The translations under genes and the position numbers were made by a program. Source: Plutella xylostella (lineage: Eukaryota > Arthropoda > Insecta > Lepidoptera > Plutellidae). From it: a stretch of 64,000 nucleotides of DNA. This document shows, in pieces, positions 33,619-47,384 of this stretch. Numbering within the stretch: position 1 is the first letter of the stretch; the number at the start of each line of letters is the position of its first letter. The notes under the pieces are model-generated. The model was not told the DNA's origin and ran no database searches. It was given only the letters and a program-made list of their open reading frames with translations. The DNA lies in contig NC_063992.1 of NCBI RefSeq assembly GCF_932276165.1, forward strand, positions 9,992,001-10,056,000, given 5' to 3'.

Positions 33619-33974
33619 TACAGTGTTTATCCCGCAGGTAGCCACTATTATACAGTAATCAAGACATTGCGAATCAGGCCCTAAGGATACTATCCAGACA
33701 TTGTAAAACCGGCCCTTAATAATATTGTAATGGCGCCGATTAAACTATCTACGTAGGAGGTGATTATAGTGCTCAATCAAGTGTGTGCACAATACACAGG
33801 GTGCTCGTTCACTCTCGTAACGTAAAGTGACGGATGACGACACCACGGACGCAGGTAGGCATGAACTAAGAAACTAACCCTTTTTAACACGTTTAAAAAC
33901 CTAATTTAAATTTACATGCACGAGTTTTTTTATGGCTTTCTTATTCAAAAGTGGTATTTAGTATCCCAGCACCA

Positions 33975-34088
33975 TGCCAAAGGGTGACGATTTTACAAAA
34001 GTCATTATAGAACAAAAGTTGTTCAGATTGACCACCTGAATCACCCCTTTTCGGCTTAGTATACCTGTTTTGCAATACCCTGTATAAT
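33975..34088. mobile_element. Fragment of the ACAGGGTGTTGCAAAAAGG MITE family
   Basis: The right end reads CGGCTTAGTATACCTGTTTT, then GCAATACCCTGTATA, matching the right end of the copy at 54917-55010. The left part is diverged. Confidence 0.55.
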
Positions 34089-37000
34089 ACTGACTGAATG
34101 GCTGGTTAACTATAAAAATAAGGGAACGTGTAGATACTAATTACGCAGTAACTTTTGCAACGATAACAAAAAGAACCACTAACTTACATAATATTATTTC
34201 CTCTCCATAATATTAGTTTAGATTTTAGTTGAGTGTGAAGCAATCTGGCCCTTCTATTGAGTAATTATTGTACCTTCCGAAGGCCAGCTCCATATAATTT
34301 CAAGAGCACACATGGCTTTGCGCAGGCGTTGAATTATCATAAATTATGTAAAAACTATTGAGGTCAAGGCGCACCGCTCTGACGTCACGGCTTGTTGTCG
34401 AACAACTTGTGTGTGACGTCTTTCTACATTTCCCCTCAAATAACAACGCTCTCTGTAAACAAGCTGGAAGCCGTGATTTTGGATTTGGATAGAATTCGTG
34501 GAAATTAAACCGTGCTTTTCGTATCATTAAATTGTGCAAGCCGTCATCGTCAGGCCAGCCCTAGGTTGCCCTAGGTAGAGTAATTTCCACAGTTGATTTA
34601 ACACTGATTATCGTTTAGTCTGTTACCATTTGTACATCTCGTAATTCACATAATTATATATGCGTTGTATCATGTATGTTGTTGGTAATTATCTATAAGC
34701 AGCATATAATTATGTATAATCAGCATATAATTATCATTTATCACCAATGTTGAAATGGAAACTGAAATTAAACTGTTACCAAACTCAACAATTTCCGTAA
34801 ACTAGCAGTTGTCCGGATGGTGTACTAATGGTAGGATTATAGGGATTTTTTGTATATCATAGAAACAAAATATCAAAGCACTTACTAGGGATAAGGTTGA
34901 ATTGTAAATCGTCCAGTAAAAAAATACCTACTTGCTCGAAAAATCATCCGACTTCCTCTCAACTAAACGTCTCGCCATAATTACCAGAAATATTTCCAAG
35001 GCGCCTCTTGTCGCGCCCAACAACGCAATAACAAGAGAGATACCAAGAAAATGCAAAAGCCTGAAACCCCCCTCTCTGCCCCCCGCTCTTTCACACCAAC
35101 AATAAAAGAGTCTAAAAGGGTTTTGTTAGCTTTACGCTTTTCGCAGAGCTAACAAATGTTGCTACATTTTGTTTTCATTACGTCTGAAGTTATTAATATT
35201 ATACTTGCGTAATATCCGTGAATTCATTTCGATAAACGCTAAAGACCGAGACAGTAAAATCGAGGTTCGCAGTTTTTAATATTCGGGAAAATGTTGCCAG
35301 AATTATACGAACAAAACGTGGATTTGTAGAATGACCTTTGAGGGATTTTAGGCCCTTCCCCGGCGACATACGTGGACAATACGCATGCGGACGAGAACCA
35401 GATCCGAAAGGAAATGCCATTACCATGGCCTTATTTGGGGCCGAACCCATAAAGTTTCGCATCGTCGCGTGGATACGCGCTCTACTCGAATAAGCCCGAT
35501 CGTTTCATGCATGTAGGACTGTAGGTAGATACAGTAGGAACTATTATTTCTTTAAGCTGTGCTTTAAAGTGAAGCTTATACTGTTATTTATGCGTTTTGT
35601 TGACAAAAAAGTTATTGGTGAGTATTTACGAGCGTAGGGCGGCGGCGGCGGCGGCGGCGCAGCATTACAATGCGTTCAGCGCCGACATTCTCACGCGCAT
35701 GTTTTTGCGCCGACTGCATTAATACCGACTATACCGAGCCGTGGGAATATGGCTTTTTTCCCCTCATCCGCCTCGCGTCACTTGCAATTGGAGAAAGTGT
35801 TTAACTATCGGAAATCGGTTGAGTGTTCCCGCTAATTAACTACTTACTTACTCCACTTATTGACTCGGTCTCCCGATTTCCGTACAAAGTTGCAAGTGTA
35901 TGGAGATGGCGTAGATGTGGGACAGAGTTCGCTCTTTAGTGGAATGTTTAAATTAGTGTCTGCGTGCTACCTAATTAGTTAAGTTTCCGATTTGCATTCC
36001 ATTATTCAGATAAGATTCATCACAATTATTAGAAAAGGCTACTTAGGTATAGTTAGTTACGTACTAACTAGGTAGGTATTTTTATGAAATTACCCAGACG
36101 AAGGTTTTCCCTAAAGACCAGTAAGTATTCAAGTTAAAAATGTATTTTCCGTCGTAACTGCGATGCTAATACACCCTGACTGCGGGGAGTCCGCCGCGCC
36201 TCAAGTGCCCGGGACGGCCGGGACAGGACTTAGAGGAAAGGAACCCGGATTAAAATAAATTATTAACACCGACACACGCGACCTTCACAAACTTGCAGCC
36301 GACTGGAAACATCTACACACATAGGTACGGCTCTCAGGAATTCAGCCCAGTGTACAGCTACCTTTGAAACCCTTTTGTTCCATAAATGGCGAATGCTTGT
36401 TAGCTTAAAATCTGCCTAAAAAGTACAAAGCTGCACAGGAGGCTTGTCGAGAGCAAATGCAATTTCCAGCGTCTATCAGAGGATTGTGAGAGCATTCAAT
36501 TAGAGGCCGGGGTGTGGGGGGGGAGGGGGGGGGGCTAATTCCGCGGCTCTGATTACGCGCACGTACGCGCGGGGGCTGTTTCGTCGCAGCTTATGAATCT
36601 TGAGGCAGCGAGCAGCGCGATTCAGCCATCAAATATTCACGTGTGGAGTGTGGAGGCAGAAGGTTTGCCTTTTACTGCCGCCCTCCCCCCCGCAGCCCGC
36701 CCCACGCGCCGCCCGCCCAGCCTCCAACAATTGGATGCGCCAAAATCAATATTTGACAGCTGAAGTTAAAGAATATGATGTCTCTTGATGATAATTCGCG
36801 TTTATTACGCGCATTTGGTATGCAATTACGATAGTAGGTACCTGTTGTTTCATAAGGGCATAATAGTATCATGATATTTTATTGTATTTAAAACAAATCT
36901 TACCTGTTATTTTCGAGAAAGTAAACCGAATAAAACATATAAGTACCTACAACATTTTTAACCCTTTCCAAAACATCCTCGGCAGCAGTAAATATTTGAC

Positions 37001-37419
37001 GAGCGGGGAAATCTATAAATGCCTTAGTTCAATTACTGAAAAGCCGTGTACGCGCGCGCTTTCATATCAGCTGTAATCAAGAGTACCTACCTACTGTACA
37101 GTTTGAAATGTTTATTTGTAGGAATCAATCAACCGTTCCGTTTGCTCTATTTTTGCTTCCGGCCGCCGACATGGACATGTTTCATGTGGGTTGTAAACAC
37201 AGCTACATATAAGTACTTGTGTATAGCTAGAAGCTCGTGATAGTATGCATACATAGTAGCTTCTATACTCGTAGGTATGTAAGTTATGTATGTAATGCCG
37301 ACAGATGAAAGTTTTACAGAAATTCTGTGCCGGTACAATTCAATTATCACTGAAAAGTGGTGACTGAATCTCAACTCTCGATTGCCATTATTTTAATGTA
37401 TTTTTTTTGTTGTTTTCAG
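34089..37419. other. Non-coding stretch with GC-rich patches
   Basis: There is a (GGC)n tract at 35638-35660, a G-rich run and CG-rich patch at 36508-36590, and a C-rich patch near 36670-36720. No open frame is convincing. A regulatory role is possible but nothing here proves it. Confidence 0.4.
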
Positions 37420-37448
37420 GTATTTATAAAAACTCCTGTCATAGCTAC
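37420..37448 (+). CDS. Candidate 29-nt microexon (weak)
   Basis: A long pyrimidine tract plus TTTTCAG precedes it, and GTAAGT follows. Read in phase 0 it gives VFIKTPVIA plus two bases, which would join in frame to the 45-nt exon at 45005. A short segment between good splice sites can arise by chance in 50 kb, so this is only a candidate for the same plus-strand gene. Confidence 0.25.
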
Positions 37449-40400
37449 GTAAGTACACATTTTTTATGGAACAGTTTGCATGGGTGGCTTGTCCACCAAG
37501 TTTTTATTCTGGTTCGTTTAACCGACACATACAATGGCGAAATCACCTCGACAAATGTTTTTTTTCACAAAGGTCCACCTTTGGTGTGATGTGGCTCTTA
37601 GAATGGGGTTGAATGATATGTGATTCTTACTAAAGCAATGAATATCCAATTCATTAATGGCTTATTAAAGCTTATTTACCTAAGTATTTAATGGGGTGAA
37701 TAGTGAAACAGTGCCACAACAAATCTGATTATGTATTAATTAGGCACCTTCCTTGTTCCTTGACTCTGGTTATGTATGTAGTAGGTACATAGAGGTACAT
37801 ACCTAAACTATGTATGTAAGCAATAATCAAAGGCATTCTGCCCGAGCAACTGAAACCTGCCTGGAATGCACCCGAGTGATATCAAATGATCAAATACTAA
37901 CGACCAATCAGGCGGTGGCTATACGAAAACAGGATATAAAGCCTATCATAAATTCGTAATATAATTATTCAGTGATTATTAAATATTTCAAAATATATAA
38001 TAATTAAACATACAAACTCATGGTCACTACCACAACAAACTAAGAAAAAGTAATGATGTTAGATATTGTTTGTCCTACCTTTCCACGTCCCTATAAAAAA
38101 ACATATTGCACGGTTTATTGCTTGCACTATTAACATAACTAGTACGGGGTTTCAATTTATCCTGGCCCGAGGGCCGGCCCGCCACCCCGCGAATGAGGCC
38201 CAAGAAGATGGTTAGGTTAGGAACCTCAGCCCACTCGCGTCCGCAGACGAAAGCAGACTGAGCCGGCAAATGCAACGAGAGACAAACTCCTAGCCTTTAT
38301 ATCGGCACACGAGGGAATTTCTATTCCGCGATGTAGGATTCTTGCAAGATGTAACAAGAAGACAGCTTTTTGGGTCCGGGCAGGTTGGCCGATGTCAGGT
38401 AGAGAAGGCCTATTGTTCAGGATGGGTAGGGTAAGTCGGGTGCCGCTTTATAGAATTGCTAAGTGGTTGACGTATATTGTGTAGAGATCTTTAGATAGCG
38501 GTTTAATTCCGTTTTTTTATTGGTGGCCCCTTATACTTTATTTTAAGAAGAGTAATAGAAAAGATAAGAGTTACAATAAAACTACATCAACGCGGACATA
38601 ATTTGAATTTGTACTTAATTCATACTCAATGTTAGTTACCTCTCTAGGTACCTCTGTATCTATTAATAATTAGTGGTAATGTACTTAGGTATGTAATTTC
38701 CATTAAGTACATAATTAATTAATGTGATTCCGAAAATATTTTACTTCTTCTTCACTGTCTAGCTTTAGGTAAGTCCTCTGGACCCTACACACAATACCTG
38801 AGATAGCTTTTTAAGGTTTCTCAAAACGGCAGTCATGTATTGTGTAGGGAGGCAGTAAGTACCTAATGTTAGGTAAGCACTAAGTTCCTCAGGCCATAAT
38901 ATTTGTGTTGCCATAAGTTGTTTTATTACGGAAACTGATTTGAATAACTTACCCACCTTTGTAGTTTTGTGAGATCAGACGCATAGATGTAATGGTGCGC
39001 AACAGATCTAAGTCACGCGGAAGATCAAAGGTTTCCTGGGGGAGATTGCTTTTAGCGATAATGTAAGTAGGTACATATGTTCATGTAACTTCTGTGGGAC
39101 TCTGTATTTCTTCGGCTAAGATAGTTTTACATACATTTTTAAGTTTTGAAATGTCGATTCGGGTTCAACCTCTCCTTCTCAATAGCACTTTTATGGTGTA
39201 GAAAATGATCTAGATATTCTTATATCTGCTTATACAGGATGTGTACTTTTTGCACGTCGCCGCAACGTTGTGTCGCCGTCGTCGTCAGGTTGTGGTGAAG
39301 CTCGGCGCAGGAAGCCTGTGGTCGGCAGTGTCCTGTGTTATTCAATATTTCTTAAAACTTTTAGTTTTTTCGCGAGGCTTCATTTTTTGCAACTATAGGT
39401 ACCAAAGTACTTATAGGTTTGTTCTCCTAAGAAACACATTTCTAATAATCCGTGAATATTGTATGTAAATAATGTTACTCGTACCAATTACAGGTAACGT
39501 AAAAAACGGAAAACAATATCGCGAATTCATACTTGAAGCAAAACACTTCAGAAGCAGCGCAATTTTAGCGAACCTTTTATCTTCATTCCAACAATTTATG
39601 TGTCCAACGATTCAATTTCATAAATAACTCGATCGCAAATTGTAATCTTCGATTCGCTGCTGCGTCGTAAACCAGCGGGGGGAGGGGGACTTACAAACAA
39701 AAGCATTTTACACAGCAAAAGTAATACCGGAGTCAGCCATCCCTTTAATTCTTATTTACATAAAGAGGGGAACCCCTTACACAGGATAACGCTGGAAGTT
39801 ATAAATGTATAAGGAGGTGTCCTAGAGGGTAGCTACATCTTGATTCTCTTCAAGCTTTACTACCTACATAAAATGTATATATATATATATATATGTATAT
39901 GACTGTTAATTTACTAACTACTAGGTGTTAACTTTCATAATAAGTAATTTCTATTTATTTTGTTCTAGCATCTGTGTGAAAACTTGTTTAAAGCCTTTCT
40001 TCTTCACGTAAAAACCCTTTCTTTGTAAGATATACCATTATACCTATGTTCAGATTCAGTGTTTATGAAACCACAGAATCCACTTTTCGAAGCACCGTGT
40101 ACCTGGTTGCAAAGCAGTAAGGATGCATACATTAATCTTGCAGACACAAAGTTACGTTACAAAGCCACTGGTGTCTGGGTTTCTTCAGCTAACTAGCTAG
40201 GACCGTAGCTGGGTGCTTCTATTATTTAGTTCCACTCATGAACATTGACGAAGTATAAATTAGTTCGCGGCAGTGTCTGGATGAACACAATATGATGTAA
40301 TGTTGCTATTGGGAGTTGCCTACGTGCATCAGTTGACTTAGAACTTGATATCGTTTCTTGGGTGATGATGATAATAGGTTACAATATTGTAGCCAGAAAT

Positions 40401-43400
40401 ACTCATATCAGAATAAAGTACGAAGTAAATAAGAAGGTGTCACTCACTGTTATTTCTTTTTCATGTTTGAATATTAGATGCATATGAGAATGTAAAACCT
40501 ATCTGAATGATACTCATAAAATCGGCTTTATAAAAGTTCATATCTTTTTTAGCAGTTTCAGTGACCTTTCAGCATTATACTGTACCAAGTATTCATGATT
40601 CATGAGTTGACCCGTACCTATACTTTGTTACCTGTTTTAGAAGATCAGATAGGAGGCTTACAAAAGTCCCTTTCTTTTCTCGATATTCAAAGGAAGATTA
40701 CTTATACATAAAGTCGATAAGTACTAGGTAACGGGCCTACCTAAATTATTGATGTATTGAGGACATTGTTTGTTTCATGTACCTAGTAGTCCTAGTACCT
40801 ATGATCTGCTCCTTGGCTAGTCAACTAGGTAGTCAAGCTGGTCAGCAGGCAGGCTATGTATCGAAGACCTGACCACCGCATTCATTTCCATCTGGAGCTG
40901 CCAAATTCAAGCCACGTCCGTCCCTTTGAGCCGCGGCCAGCCGGACTAATTAATATCTCCTTGTTATTTCTTCCCTCGGTGCCTTTGATCTGGTTAGGGC
41001 GTTCATCGGAGGTATTTCCTTATTAGGTACCTTTCTTAAAGTATCGTATCGGAGCTAGTCCGGGTCTGGTTTTAATTACGGAGGTTTAAAGCGGAATATC
41101 GGAGCGGCCTCCGGGGATAAGCTACGGTATTCGTCTTCTGTTAGAATTAAGTTGGTTCAGGGAATTGAGGAATAAAGTAGAGGTATTAACTGAACACGCT
41201 TTTATCTCATAATTAAACTTACTTTTTTAACTTCGGCGGAACAGGGAGATGTTAAGTAGGTGCTTGTTTAAAAGTAATGCATTAATTAGTGATATTATGT
41301 CGCCTTACGGCTATCAGCATAGCACCGCTGAAATACCTACTATAACTATCGTACACATATTTATATAATAATGAAAAATATAATAATATCTAAATTAATA
41401 CTTTCACTTCAACAAGCAAAAAAAACAACTAAAAACCTTGCGTCGCTGAAACTTTTTCAATAACTGTATTGCAATGAAACTACTCAAAGATTGATAGAAA
41501 ATCTTTTCAGTAAACGGCGAACGCTATTAAATTTCTCTTTGAAATCGTTTAAACTCATTAGTTGAACAGCGCTCCATACAATTTGGTTTATTAAGTTAGG
41601 CGTGCGGCGGCGGCATAACTCAACTTGTTATCGGAATATAAAATTGCATAAATTTCATAGTAGAATAGCCCTGCAGGGTGCTACAGTAAGCGAAGCGCCA
41701 CTTCAGCCAGCTGAAACGGGGAACTCCGGCAAACTCGTGCCCAATATTTTTCATAAAAGCTAATGTATCTTGCGGAGCTCAGTCCAATAGTTTTTAGAGT
41801 TCGATGGGAAAAATATCTTGCTTTTTGTTGTTGCTTCTTTTAGTTAAGTATATGTTTTGTTTGTGTAGGACATTTTCTTATTTGGAAAGTTGCAACATAC
41901 GATATGAATGTTATCGTAAATTCCGTTTGGTTGTGAGGTGGGTTTAGTATCTAGTCTTAAATGTGAAAAAAAACATATGTAAGGCCAGAATTTCGTATGA
42001 TTTCGCGCTTGTCCTATCAAATTTTCGTACAACGCGCCTGGTTCGCAGTTCTCAGTGATTATTTGTCCATATGCTGCGAGTATCATAAAAGTAATTCTCT
42101 ATGTGCCGGTGTATCGGCCCGGGAGCCGGTCGCGGCAGGTGGCGGGTGCCAGGTGGTCTCGGGTTCGACTGTTCATAGGGATACAGACTCAAGGTTGTGC
42201 AGAAATGGGAGTTGTATGTCTTCATATTGCACAAGTAAAAATAGCGACATGAACTTATCTGTCTATCTGTTAGGGTCCCTAAAAATCTATTGATTAGAGT
42301 GGTTGATTACATAAATAATTATTGAACTGGTTTCAAGAACATAATTATATAAAACAAGATATTAAAAACACACACACACACACAAATTAGCGCATGACTC
42401 TAGGAAGGCCAATGATAAGTTGCAGCTTAAAGCTCATTGACTCGAAATAATATCTTCCTCCACGTCTTCATCGCGTCGTCGTCGTCGTTGCGTCGTCGTC
42501 GCGTCGTCGTCGTCACGTCGTCGTTGCGTCGTCGTCGTTGCGTCGTCGTCATTGCGTCGCTGTCGTTGCGTCGTCGTTGCGTCGTCGTTGCGTCGTCATT
42601 GCGTCGTCGATACAAAATAGCGCTGTATAACGGAGTCACGGACCCTCACAAATCCTTGTCGAAGTTTCAACTATTACGGGCGCAGCTCACGAAGGTGAAA
42701 ACAACTGTCTCGGTACATTTATAAAGGTTTGAAGTATTTGATCTAGCGTGGTTTGCCTGAATCGATTCAATAAAATAAAGTTTTTGTTCATAAATTATAA
42801 CCACAATGGTGAAATTCCCGAGTGAGTCTAGATAAGTACTTTGTGTGAAAGTATTATTTAAATATGTATATCGAAAAAAGCTTTTGTAGGCTTTGCGGGT
42901 GCCGTAATGTACTTAAGTATTTTCAACCAATTCAAAACACCGAATCTCAACAGAACTTTTTAAATAACTAATTACCTACCTAACTGTATATTTTGTGGCA
43001 AGTACAAATTATGTACCTACAGGCCCACACTATCGGCCTACAACATAAGCTCTTCTAGAAAAACTAAATTACAAACGGCGGTCATCATTTTCTGTTGCAA
43101 AAGGAAATTCTTCAATTTATCGAGAACACTTAATTGTGCTCTATTTCAGTGTACAGGAATTTATAGAAATTCTCTGTCTTTCCTATTATCACTTTCCTCC
43201 TTGCAATAATAATTCTAAGCACAAAGGCAATAAGACACACAATGTTCGCAGCAATCTAAGGCCCGTAGTTGAGGTGTCACTACGCTCGCTTCCGATTTCC
43301 GAACGACATCGAGGGAAATGTAATTCTATTGAACGATACCGAGATTAAAATTCAATCTTATCTCCGGCAGATAAAGCGTAGTATTGACTGCAGTCATTGG

Positions 43401-45004
43401 TCTGGCTGGAGCGTGGTAATGATGTAAACTGTCGTCGAGGTGGTAAAGATTTTACGACGTCTTTTTGCGTCGAGAAACGTTTTGTCGCAACTCGCGACGG
43501 ACGGAGTGAACAACTGGACGTTACATTTTTATTATTTCTAATCAAGTTGAGCGATTACATTTCTATTGTTTTTGTCATCTGTCAATTTTGCCGGAAGAAA
43601 GTTTTCTAATAAAGTAAAATTTTAAGTACCTACTTACCTACCTAAGTATAGCTACTTCTAAAAATTTGAATAATTTAGCCGGTTTATTATTTATTACACT
43701 TAGCAGTAAAGTTGACTGAGTAGATTTTGAAGACTGACGATCTACCGAACATAATTAAGGTTTCCCATTTCATTGACATGAGGTTTGTGGTTTTGGCTAG
43801 AGCCTTTGCTAAAGCTAAAGCACACAAACAATTTATATAGTGAAAACCTATGTTTGCCACGATCAAGGGAAATTTATAAACCTTTGTATGCAGGTATTCC
43901 CAGAAAAATATTATAGTTTTAGATGTAACTGAGACGTTGAGAAGTCCTCCCAATGAACGGCTGAACGCGTCCCGTAGAATACACGGACTGAACTTATGTA
44001 ACAATATTTCCTGTATTCCTTTGTGAATATCTCATGTCGCTCGTATTGTTGTAGTTTCTTCGCATAAGTTAGTAGACACGTCACGGTACAAGTGAAATGC
44101 TTGCTTCGTTTTCAAAACGAAACTGAGCTTTGACATGCAGTTCTGAATTTCAGACGTGTTAGGCTTTCGATTCGACAGCATAGGAAATGGTAGCAAGCTA
44201 CAAAAAAAACAAACTTCAGACACTTTGAAATGCTCTGAGACTGTTGCGAAGTGAACTATTTCAGTTGGGGCTGTGATGATAATGAAACTGAACTATGCAA
44301 ATATTGCACTCGTAGTCAGTTTATTAAATTCGTTATTATAAATTGTGTACTGTAAAGTTGAGTTAATTTAATAATGTGCAGGTGAAATAAGTGCTGTAGC
44401 AGTAATTTAGCTCTCGCTTTAAACATTATTTACACTCTGATAATATTATACATAAATGTTTGTACAATAAATGTGATTGGGCTCAATCTGAATTTCAGAT
44501 CATCTCTTTTGTTTAATTAAAACGAATGCATTAATAGTTATTACAGACATAGCACAGTGTACTTAGTAGTCAAAGTTTGTGTAAAAATACTTAAATAAGG
44601 CCAAGAAGAGTACCAATTTCGGGACTTCACACACTTAAAAAAAGCTTTAAAAAGTTTAAAAACTTTGATTTTATTTTCACAGAACGCTTCTTCTGAAACA
44701 TTCTAAAACTGTCGTTGATTCTGTATTCCGCTCGGGCGGCGCTTGGTTTACCTGCGAGTCCTGCGACCTAATGCCCCTGTAGGTGTCGCACGAATGCGGT
44801 ATGAACCTCCCGCACCGCTCACGAATAGAGAATACTGTTATCTATATAATTACTGCATTCGGTACGTTCATCTCTAAAATGCTACATTTATTCACGTGAA
44901 GATATTTCCAATTTATGTTGGGGTTAAATCATTTTCCATTTTTTATATTAATTTTATATGTGACATAATAAGTAATTAAATAAAGTTTTTTTTTAAACTT
45001 TCAG
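37449..45004. other. Long non-coding stretch
   Basis: It holds a short (TA)n tract at 39878-39900, a (CA)n tract at 42369-42384, the minisatellite at 42473-42609, and a GC-rich segment at 38150-38270 with two TTAGG units. Positions 40860-41150 have balanced composition and several TAATTA motifs and could be a conserved regulatory element. No exon is supported. Confidence 0.4.
42473..42609. repeat. (GCGTCGTCGTT)n-type minisatellite
   Basis: About a dozen imperfect units of GCGTCGTCGTT or GCGTCGTC with interruptions such as ATT and CTG. The Arg/Ser- or Asp/Arg-rich frames on both strands are by-products of the repeat. Confidence 0.9.
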
Positions 45005-45049
45005 ATACAGCCGCAATGTCCTGTTAGCGCCTCCTGATCTGCAATACAG
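45005..45049 (+). CDS. Candidate 45-nt microexon of an unidentified plus-strand gene
   Basis: Acceptor: a long T-run then AAACTTTCAG; donor GTAAGT. In the open phase it encodes YSRNVLLAPPDLQY, entering with one base and leaving with two, so its length (45) keeps the frame. The next candidate exon (49603) has the same phase. One of the other two frames has an internal stop. The peptide is not recognised. Symmetric short exons of this sort are typical of alternatively spliced neuronal or adhesion genes, which is a family-level inference only. Confidence 0.5.
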
Positions 45050-45683
45050 GTAAGTCACTAAGTCATACAATATTTTCTCTTGCGGCTATAAATTCGCTTA
45101 TACATGGTGTTATTAAAATCGTTTATAATGCGTTGAAATGGGACTACCCTTCAGGTACTTACTCAAAATTTGTCTATGACTGAACTGAACTGAAGATATC
45201 GGTGGACATACCTACATTTAAAAAAAACATACAGACGGATGGAGAACCTCCTCCTTTTTGCGAAGTCGGTTAAAATTTCTTTCGCTTCTTCTGCGATCAT
45301 GAGTAGGTACCTATTTTCGTATTTTCAACTCTTTTCATACACGCTGTGAGTACGTCAGCCAATTTACAGCGCAATAGCTGATATAGCGCCATCTAGCGAC
45401 CGGCGGCGGCGACTCGCGCGCTCGTGACGTCATCGAATACGTTCGAAAGATCGGAAATTAGAAAATATTCCACAACGCGACTGAAAGTAAATTACATTTC
45501 TATCTTACTTGTGCGTCCCGAGTACGTTCTAAGTTCTTAATGTGGTCGCGGCTTGTTGTGTATTATTAGAATATAATGTGAAATGCAACGACAAGCAAGT
45601 TTTGTAGTGAATAAACGGGAATTGCAGCACAAACTTATATATAAACTTCAGTGAAAATGTACTCCGGAAGTATAAAATAAAAA

Positions 45684-45825
45684 CATACTAATATTATAAA
45701 TGCGAAAGTTTGTGAGTATGTGTGTATGTTTGTTACTTTATCACGTCGAAATGGCTGAACCGATTTTAAGGAAATTTGGTATGGAGTTAGCGGAGACCCT
45801 GGATTAACACATAGATAGATAGTTA
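45684..45825 (+). repeat. Dispersed repeat (ACTAATATTATAAATGCGAA)
   Basis: It starts with the well-known lepidopteran segment ACTAATATTATAAATGCGAA and continues with GGCTGAACCGATTTTAAGG and GACCCTGGATTAACACATAG. Short pieces of the same repeat stand beside the ghost exons at 8562 and 8848. Class uncertain. Confidence 0.7.
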
Positions 45826-46472
45826 GGTGAAGATAATAAATATGTTACATTATTCTACTGATTATTATTTATATTTTTGACACATTAAATGTAAGTTCTG
45901 TAGTAGCGTTGAACTCTTTTATATGGAAAATAAAGTTTTTATTTTTAGCAATGCCAGATACGGCAAAAATCAATATAAGTAAATATCCATACGTAATTAA
46001 TTATAAAGTAATAGAACACAACGACAAAAAGTCACAGCTTATTTCCAATTTAGTTCTATCATTATTCACAAAGATTTAACTACTTATAGAGTAACATATA
46101 TTATGTATAGACTTTTAGTAGCACTTGCTGTTTTATCGCAATGTCTTCTTTATTTATTTCCCTTTTCAGTAAAGTCGCTTCTTTTATAAAATAACATAAC
46201 ACAGCGACAAGTCGCTAAATAAATTGCAATCTCACTCGCAGTTTCTGCTCGCTATACCCCTGGGCAGGGGGGAAGGGGGGGGAAGCACCTAGAATAAGAG
46301 GAAAAGAGCACAAATCTATGTAAAAGAAAAATTGTCGCATTCGAACACTATCGCTAATTGCACCCCCCACCCCCCACACGAGCCGCGGGGGGAGGCTAGT
46401 CTCTAGTGTGATAGGTATAATACCTGGCTGTAAAGAATAAATACGTGAATATTGCCCGTATAAAGTGGCAGT
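45826..46472. other. Non-coding stretch
   Basis: AT-rich, with G- and C-runs at 46262-46280 and 46365-46395. Nothing is recognised. Confidence 0.45.
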
Positions 46473-46724
46473 ACAGGTAAGGTGTTGCAAAAGTGGTATA
46501 GTAAGAGGGTTTATCCTAAACGACTTTTGTTCTACGACTTTTGAATATATTTTTTCTCCAAATAAACTTTTAAATCACGTGACTTTTTACTATTCAGTAG
46601 GATTTTTTACTTTTCAAGAATTTTCAAATGTTGTTATTCAAAAAGTGGATCAAAATTACTGCCTGAGTTACACCGACTCACCCCATCTCAACTTGATATT
46701 CTACTACTTTTGCTATACAGGATA
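46473..46724. mobile_element. ACAGGGTGTTGCAAAA-family MITE, 250 bp
   Basis: The left end, TACAGGTAAGGTGTTGCAAA, continues into AGTGGTATAGTAAG. The right end, CTACTACTTTTGCTATACAG, is its imperfect inverse. TA lies at the left border. No transposase. Confidence 0.6.
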
Positions 46725-47213
46725 GCTTAAAATGACGTGGTTATTATTAACTTAATGTGAGATATATTTTAACTGAACCGTTTGATAAACTCGAGGTGAA
46801 TCACGCTCCAAGTGACGCTAAAACGCAACATCATAACGGCACATTTCATGAAATTATTACTGTAATAATGAATGAGAAAATATCATGAAAGTCCTGGGAA
46901 ATGTATTTATTAATATCTAGTTTCAAATTAAATCAGTTGGCGGCGTGGAGTGCAAACATTTACTTTTTATTTCCCGCAATGAGTTTAATGTCAAAGCATA
47001 AATTGCAAATCGGTTTTAGCTTTAAGAGTTTTTATTACACTATTTTTGTGTTTGAGAAAATACTGCAAAATATTTATGTCTTAAACTACTTAGGTACTTT
47101 GTATAGAAGATGATTTTATGAAATGTGAATACATAATGTGTTTTAAGTCTAGTTACTTATGTTATGTGTAAACATTAAATTGACATACCTATAATACCTA
47201 CATGTATACCTAC

Positions 47214-47384
47214 ATGTCATCATCAGCCTATAACAGTCCACTGCTGGACGTAGGCCTCTCCCAAAGCACACCACTGGATGCGATCTTTAGCTTTCCGCAT
47301 CCAATCATAACCAGCCACCTTTCGCAAGTCGTCACCCCATCTAGCCGGAGGGCGTCCCACACTACGTCTGCTTAGTTTGCCAAC
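47214..47384 (-). mobile_element. RTE-type LINE 3' tail
   Basis: On minus it encodes SVGRPPARWGDDLRKVAGYD, then WMRKAKDRIQWCALGEAYVQ and QWTVIG before a stop, followed by TGATGATGACATG. The same tail appears twice at 8.6-9.0 kb on the opposite strand. 5'-truncated. Confidence 0.85.

Noticed and set aside
38210..38222. TTAGGTTAGG, insect telomeric repeat
   Set aside because: Only two units; easily chance, with no telomere-specific retrotransposon next to it.
42437..42724. Arg/Ser-rich ORFs on both strands
   Set aside because: Produced by the GCGTCGTCGTT minisatellite.
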